DNA of 64,000 nucleotides. Source: a gamma proteobacterium symbiont of Taylorina sp. GTDB taxonomy: Bacteria > Pseudomonadota > Gammaproteobacteria > GRL18. Both the position numbers and the translations under genes were made by a program. The DNA lies in the NCBI GenBank assembly GCA_025655455.1, contig JAHXIV010000037.1:62001-126000 (forward strand), in the 5' to 3' direction. How positions within the stretch are numbered: position 1 is the stretch's first letter; each line of letters opens with the position of its first letter. Shown here piece by piece: positions 57,650-64,000 of the stretch. Under the pieces are notes generated by a model, which made no database searches, was not told the origin of the DNA, and worked only from the letters and a program-made list of their open reading frames with translations.

Positions 57650-58609
57650 CTAGCCTTCAACATAATTACCATATTGCATCAAACGATCATAGCGTAAATC
57701 CAGCAATTGTTCCGTAGGTATTTCAGCTAAACTCTCTAATGTTTTCAGCAATGATTGTTTCAGGTTATCAGCCATTGCTTCATGATCCCGATGCGCACCA
57801 CCCAGAGGTTCTTCAATAATTTCATCAACCAACCCCTGTTCTTCTAAACGATCTGAGGTGATTCCCATGGCTTCTGCTGCATCCGATGCCTTTTCAGCAC
57901 TTTTCCATAATATCGTTGCACAACCTTCCGGTGAAATGACTGAGTAGGTACTATATTGTAAAATATTGACTCGATCGCCAATACCAATGGCTAATGCACC
58001 ACCTGAACCACCTTCACCAATGACGGTACAAATAACAGGGACTTTAAGCTCTGCCATTTCAATCAGGTTACGTGCAATGGCTTCACTCTGTCCACGTTCT
58101 TCTGCACCGACGCCCGGATAGGCACCAGGGGTATCGATAAAAGTTAAAATAGGTAATTTAAAACGTTCTGCCAACTTCATTAATCTTAATGCTTTACGAT
58201 AACCTTCTGGACGCGGCATACCAAAATTACGCTTCACTTTCTCTGCTGTATCACGTCCTTTCTGGTGCCCGATAATCATCACAGGCTGACCATCAATACG
58301 TGCTATACCACCAATAATAGGTGCATCGTCTGCATAGGCACGATCACCATGAAGCTCTTCAAAGTCAGTAAAAATCAGCTTGATATAATCCATTGTGTAA
58401 GGGCGTAAAGGATGACGAGCCAGTTGGGATATTTGCCAGGGTGTTAAATCTCTAAATATTGACTCGGTTAAAGTATCATTTTTTGCTTTTAAGGTGGAAA
58501 TTTCTTCCGATAAATTCAGGTCGGTATCTTTCCCGACATAACGTAATTCTTCAATCTTTGCTTCAAGCTCAGCGATAGGTTGTTCAAAATCAAGAAAATT
58601 TGGATTCAT
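57650..58609 (-). CDS. accA: Acetyl-CoA carboxylase carboxyltransferase subunit alpha
   Basis: 319 residues, standard length. Transfers the carboxyl group from biotin to acetyl-CoA in the first step of fatty-acid synthesis. Motifs: [68 protein letters not shown] and [12 protein letters not shown] (oxyanion region). Gene order dnaE...accA-tilS is common in gammaproteobacteria; here psiE, recQ and yqaA lie between dnaE and accA. Confidence 0.97.
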   Translation of the reverse strand: MNPNFLDFEQPIAELEAKIEELRYVGKDTDLNLSEEISTLKAKNDTLTESIFRDLTPWQISQLARHPLRPYTMDYIKLIFTDFEELHGDRAYADDAPIIGGIARIDGQPVMIIGHQKGRDTAEKVKRNFGMPRPEGYRKALRLMKLAERFKLPILTFIDTPGAYPGVGAEERGQSEAIARNLIEMAELKVPVICTVIGEGGSGGALAIGIGDRVNILQYSTYSVISPEGCATILWKSAEKASDAAEAMGITSDRLEEQGLVDEIIEEPLGGAHRDHEAMADNLKQSLLKTLESLAEIPTEQLLDLRYDRLMQYGNYVEG

Positions 58610-58696
58610 TTGTAAGACACTGTATTAGTTGATAAATAGATTAATTAATAATTGTACTTCAGGATAACACTTTTCCTTTATTTTTAATAGATCAAA

Positions 58697-59161
58697 CTAT
58701 TCATCCGCTTCAGATTTAACTTCGTCATCAGGAAGGCCAAATTTACGTCCGGTATAACTCAATACCATTACAGATAAACTAAGGATGACGATAGAGATAG
58801 AGATACTTAGTAATAAATACAGATGGAATTCTCCGGATACTTTTTGCACATCAATCACCAGATGTCGTGATAAGGCAGTAATGGCAATATAGATTAAAAA
58901 TTGCACTGGCAGACGATGAGTTTTAAAATAAATTCCAACCATTGCCCCTAACTCAAGATAGATAAATAGCAACAAAATATCTTTTAATTTAGCATGACCC
59001 TGGGACATGATATGAATATATTCAAACATAGCAGACCAGACAACTGTACCGCCAATAACAAATAAGGCAAGATAATGGAAATAATCCACCATCAAATCAC
59101 CTATTGCCTGAATTTTTTCCGATGTTATTTTCGTTATTTTCATATTTACTATGCTTCCCAT
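58697..59161 (-). CDS. psiE: PsiE-family membrane protein
   Basis: 154 residues with four membrane segments (about 28-45, 62-80, 90-106, 118-138). The PsiE pattern is seen in LLLFIYLELGAMVGIYFKTHRLPVQFLIYIAITALSRHLVID. Phosphate-starvation-inducible E in Escherichia coli; the function is unknown. Start may be ATG 59161 or Met 7 at 59143. Stands between accA and the helicase gene. Confidence 0.8.
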   Translation of the reverse strand: MGSIVNMKITKITSEKIQAIGDLMVDYFHYLALFVIGGTVVWSAMFEYIHIMSQGHAKLKDILLLFIYLELGAMVGIYFKTHRLPVQFLIYIAITALSRHLVIDVQKVSGEFHLYLLLSISISIVILSLSVMVLSYTGRKFGLPDDEVKSEADE

Positions 59162-59438
59162 AAAATACTTTTTTTAAACTTCTTTGGATTCTTAAGTCAA
59201 TTAACATTCAGTATAGGAACAAATTAAATATTTGTAAATTTTCTTATACTCCCCCTTAATCATATTTTGGCTGTTTACTGACTGCCCAATGACCCCTTAA
59301 CGCCACCTATTATTTTTATATAATTGGTCTCTTTTGTATTGGGTTGACCGGGTCATTAGTATTAATTATGACTGGCCATCTATGGATAGAGTGACTGCAA
59401 AAGACTGGAGACATTTAAACGTTCTTTACACAAAACAA
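59162..59438. other. Intergenic region with small inverted repeat
   Basis: Contains AATGACCC (59288-59295) and GGGTCATT (59350-59357) separated by 54 bp, and GACTGC words. No gene was seen. Confidence 0.4.
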
Positions 59439-61364
59439 TTATGCGATGAGGGCTTTGCGAATTTCAGCATAACCATATTGCTCATATAAACCAAAGCAGC
59501 CCAATTTTTTAGCTCTGATTTTAGTCAGCCAGGGACTGGTGATACCGCATAGATAACGACACATTAAAGCAATAGAAGCAGGTTGAGAAAAGTGTTCCAT
59601 AATGGCGTTGTTTAGTTCACTGGTGACAGCCTGTAATTCAGATGCTGAAATTGGCTTCAGAGGCAGCGACTGCGGCCATGGTTGATATTCTCCCCGACAA
59701 TTTGAGCAATGTCCGCAGTTTTGCGTTAATTGATGATCAGCAAAATAAACGGCCAACTGCCGGCTGAGACAAGTTTGCGACTGAAATAATGCCAGCATTT
59801 CTTTAATTCGCTGAATCTGTCCTTGTTCTTTTTGTTTGAATTTCTGGTATAAATCCCCGGCTAATTGCTGCACATCAAATTGATTATTAAGCACCTGATA
59901 GACATCGGTCATTTGTTTGCTTTCAAGTATTATCCAGCCTTTTTCATGGAAATAATCCAGAGCAGTGATGATTCGTTGACGATCCGTCTGGTAGTTTTGC
60001 TGTAAATGATCCAGATCCAGGCTGTACCAAATTTTTGCTCTATGACTATTTTGCAGAATGGCTTGTACAAAAGATTGACGCTCAGCTGAAAATTTTTGTA
60101 TCAGATCATTTTGCGTGATTAAGAGTTTGAATTTATATTCTGCATAAAAACTGTATTGCGGCTGGATTATCCCTTTGATTTCCAGATAAACCAATAAGGT
60201 TTTCAATGCCAGCAGGCGTATATTACTTTGGCTGGAGAGTGGATAGGAAAGCACTTCCCAGCTGCCGCTTGAATTTTTTATCTCATTTAAAACAAGTTCA
60301 ATACCATAGAGTTCAGGTGTATCACCATAAACAAAATTTTCCAGGGTATTAACACCATGATAATTGCCTAATAATAAGCAATTGGATGACTCACCATCAC
60401 GACCTGCGCGACCAATTTCCTGAGCATAATTTTCTATGGATTTGGGCAGATCATAGTGGATGATATGGCGGATATTATTTTTATCAATGCCCATACCAAA
60501 GGCAATTGTCGCCACAATACACAAACCCTGAGAACTCATGAAGCGTTCCTGGATCTGTTCTCGATGTTCGTTCTTTAAACCAGCATGATAAGCCTCGGCC
60601 TGCAGAGCATTTTGATTAAGCCAGTTGCTGATATTCTCTGCCGTTTTCTGCAAAGTGACATAAATAATAGTAGCCTGTCCCTGATGTGAAGAAAGATAAT
60701 TGCCCAGGAAATTTAATTTATCAGATTCATTACAGGGAATGACAGACAAATTCAAGTTATGTCGATAAAATCCGGTGCTGATAATATTACCCTGTTCGAT
60801 AGAAAATTCACGGGACATATCATTGATGACATGGGATGTGGCAGTTGCAGTAAGCAGAAGCGCTTGTTTGATATTAAATTGTTGTTGGTAATCAGGCAAT
60901 TTAATATAGTCCGGTCTGAAATTATGCCCCCACTCTGAAATACAATGTGCTTCATCAATCACCATTAGTGAAATGGGAATTCTTTTTATAAATTCCCTGA
61001 AACGCTCATTTTTTAGGCGTTCCACCGAGATCATTAAAATCTTAATCTGTCCACTTTTCACCCTCTGCATAATATCAGTACTCTCTTCCCTGCTTTGGGT
61101 AGAATCAATACTGCCTGCTGGAATATTATGGGTATTTAAAAAATCAATCTGATCTTTCATCAATGCCAAAAGAGGAGAAATCACCAGGGTAAGATGGGGA
61201 AGGATCAATGCCGGCAATTGGTAACATAATGATTTTCCTGATCCCGTAGGAAAGATAGCCGCTGCAGAGTGACCATTAACAATGGCTTCAATCACTTCTT
61301 TTTGGCCGGAGCGTAAAGCATTAAAACCAAAATGTTGCTGTAAAAGAGATTCAATATTTAACAT
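59439..61364 (-). CDS. RecQ-family ATP-dependent DNA helicase
   Basis: 641 residues. Superfamily 2 helicase: Walker A AIFPTGSGKSLCYQLP, DEAH box MVIDEAHCISEWGHNFRPDY, motif III LLTATAT, motif VI QEIGRAGRDG. The RecQ zinc-binding region is seen as CLSRQLAVYF...NCGHCSNC. The C-terminus lacks an obvious HRDC domain and instead ends with an unassigned helical part (LMCRYLCGITSPWLTKIRAKKLG), so it is RecQ-like rather than the strict orthologue of Escherichia coli RecQ. Probable role in unwinding recombination or repair intermediates. Confidence 0.9.
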   Translation of the reverse strand: MLNIESLLQQHFGFNALRSGQKEVIEAIVNGHSAAAIFPTGSGKSLCYQLPALILPHLTLVISPLLALMKDQIDFLNTHNIPAGSIDSTQSREESTDIMQRVKSGQIKILMISVERLKNERFREFIKRIPISLMVIDEAHCISEWGHNFRPDYIKLPDYQQQFNIKQALLLTATATSHVINDMSREFSIEQGNIISTGFYRHNLNLSVIPCNESDKLNFLGNYLSSHQGQATIIYVTLQKTAENISNWLNQNALQAEAYHAGLKNEHREQIQERFMSSQGLCIVATIAFGMGIDKNNIRHIIHYDLPKSIENYAQEIGRAGRDGESSNCLLLGNYHGVNTLENFVYGDTPELYGIELVLNEIKNSSGSWEVLSYPLSSQSNIRLLALKTLLVYLEIKGIIQPQYSFYAEYKFKLLITQNDLIQKFSAERQSFVQAILQNSHRAKIWYSLDLDHLQQNYQTDRQRIITALDYFHEKGWIILESKQMTDVYQVLNNQFDVQQLAGDLYQKFKQKEQGQIQRIKEMLALFQSQTCLSRQLAVYFADHQLTQNCGHCSNCRGEYQPWPQSLPLKPISASELQAVTSELNNAIMEHFSQPASIALMCRYLCGITSPWLTKIRAKKLGCFGLYEQYGYAEIRKALIA

Positions 61365-61402
61365 GATTAATTTTTCAATATGATTAATTTTGCAATAAAA
61401 TT

Positions 61403-61819
61403 TTAGACGACATAGCTCAAAGCAAAGTAACGCATGAATTTTCCCAGACTAATAAAAATCATTGCCTTAAACCAGTGGATTTTTATAAAACCAGCTACAA
61501 AACAAAGAGGATCACCAATAATTGGTAAGAAACTGAACAACAGAGCCGGTGAGCCAAATTTATTAAACCAATTTTCTGCTGCTGTATAATATTTACCGTT
61601 TATATTATGCCTTTTTGATTTATACAATCCTTTGCGTATTAAAAGACCCAGGATCCAGTTGCTCATACCCCCCAGAGAATTACCTGCCCCGGCAATTATA
61701 ATCAACATCCCTGCACTCCAGGAACCTTGTGACAACATCAATAAAAATAATGCTTCTGAGCTACCGGGCAATAGCGTAGCTGAAGTAAATGCGCTAAAAA
61801 ACAGGGTTAAAAGAGCCAT
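61403..61819 (-). CDS. YqaA-family (DedA-related) membrane protein
   Basis: 138 residues, a small VTT/DedA-like membrane protein. Seen: FTSATLLPGSSEALFLLML, GNSLGGMSNWILG, and FNKFGSPALLFSFLPIIGDPLCFVAGF, which hold the re-entrant loop signatures. Its bacterial function is probably related to lipid handling or membrane homeostasis, as for other DedA proteins; this is by analogy. On the same strand as dnaE upstream. Confidence 0.85.
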   Translation of the reverse strand: MALLTLFFSAFTSATLLPGSSEALFLLMLSQGSWSAGMLIIIAGAGNSLGGMSNWILGLLIRKGLYKSKRHNINGKYYTAAENWFNKFGSPALLFSFLPIIGDPLCFVAGFIKIHWFKAMIFISLGKFMRYFALSYVV

Positions 61820-61926
61820 AAGAGCCTTCAGCTAATGAATTGCCACTGTCACTTTACAATTATAATTACTTTGCAAATAAGACAGGGGTAAGGTTTCATG
61901 TTTTATAGAAGATGGTCAGATATTAA
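61820..61926. other. Spacer with partial AGCCTTCAGC repeat
   Basis: Begins with AAGAGCCTTCAGCTAATGAA, a partial copy of the word found at 26656, 34211, 40631 and 56009, next to the yqaA start codon. Confidence 0.4.
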
Positions 61927-64000
61927 TTAACGATACTTTATTTTACAGGAGCTTTTCGTGAGCTCATCAATACGATGCAATAATTCTTTTGTCAGTCTGA
62001 CTCGCCAGTTATCCGACAAACTAATTACCGCTGATGCTGTTTCTCCCTGATAATGACAAACAACCTGACACTCTCCACCTTCTTTAAAAGTCGTTAATAT
62101 TTCCTTAAAATACTCAATAAAATCTTGGTCTATTTGATGATAATTAAGCTTGATGATTAAACGTCTTGCATAATGATTTCTGGCACCATCAAGATCATAA
62201 ATAGTATTTACATTGACCCGGGCATTACCTGAATAATGATCAATTCCTAATTCACCTGAGATAACAATGATCTGATCGCTGATTAAAATATCCTTATATG
62301 CCTCATATTTGTCTGCAAATAAAGCCACTTCCTGGCGCCCGCTGCGATCATCTATGGTGACAAATGCCATTTTGTCACCCCGCTTGGTCATCATGGTTCT
62401 CATTGCTATAATGAGTCCGGCAATCACAATATTTTGATTTTTATCCGGATTGAGTTCCATCAAACGATGAGTGGTAAAATTTCTTAATTCTTCTAAATAT
62501 TGATCAATAGGATGGCCGGTTAAATACAATCCCAGCGTGTCTTTTTCAGCACTCAGACGTTCATCATCCGACCACTCTGCCAATTGTTCGATTTTATTTG
62601 AATCATCAGCCGTACTATCCATAGCACCGGTATTAAAAAAATCACCACCAAACAAATCATCCTGGCCTGCATCGTGCGCTTTGGAAAACTGATCGGCTGC
62701 TTTTGTGGCTTCAGCAATAGCATTGAATAATGAGGAGCGGGTCAAACCAAAATCATCCAGAGCCCCTGATTTAACCAGCTTTTCTATCACACGTTTATTG
62801 CAACGGCGTAAATCAACACGGTTACAAAAATCCTGAAATCCTTTATAAAGGCCACCTGATGTGCGTGATTCAACAATACTTTCAATCGCACCCTCGCCAA
62901 TTCCCTTTATGGCACCAAGCCCGTAAACAATATCATTCTCATCATTAACAGTAAATTTATATTCAGAAAGGTTGACATTGGGTGCAATCACATTCACTTG
63001 TGCATCACGACATTCTTCAATCACCACAACGACTTTTTCAGTATTATCCATATCTGCGGATAATACTGCTGCCATAAAGGCTTCAACATAGTGCGTTTTT
63101 AGCCATAGAGTCTGGTAAGAAACCAGTGCATAGGCAGCTGAATGTGATTTATTAAAACCATAAGCAGCAAATTTTTCCATCTGGTCAAAAATATGCGTGG
63201 CAACCTCTTTATCAACGCCATTAGCCACTGATCCCTCTTCAAAGATTGAGCGTTGTTCTGCCATGACTTCCGGCTTTTTCTTACCCATGGCACGACGCAA
63301 TAAATCAGCACCACCCAAAGTATAACCTGCCAGCACCTGTGAGATCTGCATCACCTGCTCCTGATATAAAATCGTACCATAGGTCGGTTTCAGAATTGGT
63401 TCCAAGGAGGGATGATCATACACAACTTTTTGACGACCATGTTTACGATCAATAAAATCATCTACCATTCCAGACTGTAGCGGGCCGGGTCTGAACAAGG
63501 CGACCAAAGCGACAATATCCTCAAAACAATCCGGTTGAAGACGTTTGATGAGATCTTTCATCCCTCTGGATTCCAACTGAAAAACAGCCGTTGTGTCACT
63601 GGCCTTCAATGTCTTAAAGGAAGCTCGATCCTCCAGATCAATCTGTATAATATCAACGTCTGTTTCACCAATTTTTTTCTTTTTGGCATTAACAATAGCC
63701 AAAGCCCAGTCAATAACAGTCAGTGTTTTTAAACCAAGAAAATCAAATTTGACCAGACCTACTGTCTCCACGTCATTTTTATCATACTGGGTCAAAATAC
63801 TCTGTGAATCAGGTTCACAATAAATGGGTGAAAAATTATTAATATCACTGGGTGAAATCACCACACCGCCAGCATGTTTACCGACATTTTTAGTAATACC
63901 CTCCAATGCCAGAGCCATATCAATTAAATCACGTACCGCCTCATCATTATCATAACGTCGCTGCAGTTCCTCTTCCTGCTCCATTGCCTTGGCAATGGTA
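61927..64000 (-). CDS. dnaE: DNA polymerase III subunit alpha, C-terminal part
   Basis: The frame is open from 61927 to the window edge (about 690 codons), so the N-terminal PHP domain and part of the palm are outside. Seen: EGITKNVGKHAGGVVIS, IALVALFRPGPLQSGMVDDFIDRKHG, YGTILYQEQVMQISQVLAGY, LLRRAMGKKKPE, FAAYGFNKSHSAAYAL (fingers and thumb), the helix-hairpin-helix region (KGIGEGAIESIVESR) and an OB fold (IAGLIIAMRTMMTKRGDKMAFVTIDD). The catalytic subunit of the replicative polymerase. Confidence 0.97.
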   Translation of the reverse strand, partial: TIAKAMEQEEELQRRYDNDEAVRDLIDMALALEGITKNVGKHAGGVVISPSDINNFSPIYCEPDSQSILTQYDKNDVETVGLVKFDFLGLKTLTVIDWALAIVNAKKKKIGETDVDIIQIDLEDRASFKTLKASDTTAVFQLESRGMKDLIKRLQPDCFEDIVALVALFRPGPLQSGMVDDFIDRKHGRQKVVYDHPSLEPILKPTYGTILYQEQVMQISQVLAGYTLGGADLLRRAMGKKKPEVMAEQRSIFEEGSVANGVDKEVATHIFDQMEKFAAYGFNKSHSAAYALVSYQTLWLKTHYVEAFMAAVLSADMDNTEKVVVVIEECRDAQVNVIAPNVNLSEYKFTVNDENDIVYGLGAIKGIGEGAIESIVESRTSGGLYKGFQDFCNRVDLRRCNKRVIEKLVKSGALDDFGLTRSSLFNAIAEATKAADQFSKAHDAGQDDLFGGDFFNTGAMDSTADDSNKIEQLAEWSDDERLSAEKDTLGLYLTGHPIDQYLEELRNFTTHRLMELNPDKNQNIVIAGLIIAMRTMMTKRGDKMAFVTIDDRSGRQEVALFADKYEAYKDILISDQIIVISGELGIDHYSGNARVNVNTIYDLDGARNHYARRLIIKLNYHQIDQDFIEYFKEILTTFKEGGECQVVCHYQGETASAVISLSDNWRVRLTKELLHRIDELTKSSCKIKYR

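Overview
The window is 64 kb of AT-rich chromosome from a Gram-negative gammaproteobacterium. The evidence is conserved housekeeping order (pcnB-folK-panB-panC, xseB-ispA-dxs, accA-tilS-pyrG-kdsA-eno-ftsB-ispD-ispF-truD), a ycfL-lpoB pair, a PsiE homologue and a proteobacterial exosortase H. The lineage is not fixed by the sequence. The large periplasmic-binding/PAS/SpoIIE proteins, exosortase and many small repeats would fit a Thiotrichales-like environmental bacterium, but that is inference. I saw no tRNA, rRNA or CRISPR array.

Layout. 1-8.4 kb is accessory DNA with decayed genes: a partial secreted protein, a headless gene fragment, an ACP-like protein next to a dihydrolipoamide-dehydrogenase-like enzyme, a small secreted repeat protein, an IS1182-type remnant, a frameshifted IS4-type element and a MASE3-PAS-GGDEF diguanylate cyclase. 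8.5-25 kb is a minus-strand signalling island. It has four proteins ending in SpoIIE/PP2C phosphatase domains, three of them with large periplasmic arrays of NMT1/SBP_bac_3 domains. In its centre are SiaC (phospho-switch protein), SiaB (kinase) and a bacteriohemerythrin; a stand-alone binding protein lies at the upstream end. 25-34 kb is vitamin, RNA and isoprenoid housekeeping (panC, panB, folK, pcnB, xseB, ispA, dxs). 34-36 kb holds an exosortase H pair.

36-49 kb is a second accessory block. On the plus strand is a CHASE2 adenylate cyclase with a FecR/DUF4384 protein. On the minus strand is a series of envelope proteins: a caspase-PEGA-FGE fusion, two CsgG-like proteins (one with three tandem modules), a YdjM-like membrane protein, a COG3014-like protein with an SH3 domain, YcfL and LpoB. 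49-64 kb returns to housekeeping: truD, ispF, ispD, ftsB, eno, kdsA, pyrG, tilS, accA, psiE, a recQ-type helicase, a YqaA protein and the C-terminal two thirds of dnaE.

How they work together. The most interesting system is the expanded Sia-type partner-switch island at 9.1-25 kb. Multiple ligand- and redox-sensing inputs appear to feed PP2C phosphatases that would act on one SiaC, opposed by one SiaB kinase. The usual output, a SiaD diguanylate cyclase, is not inside the operon; the nearest GGDEF protein is the divergent gene at 6.7-8.4 kb. Several repeat families are scattered between genes: a 90-bp hairpin repeat at three places including both sides of dxs, a second family found at gene ends, and short tandem repeats upstream of the hemerythrin and of the triple-CsgG gene. 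They suggest local regulatory or phase-variable features.
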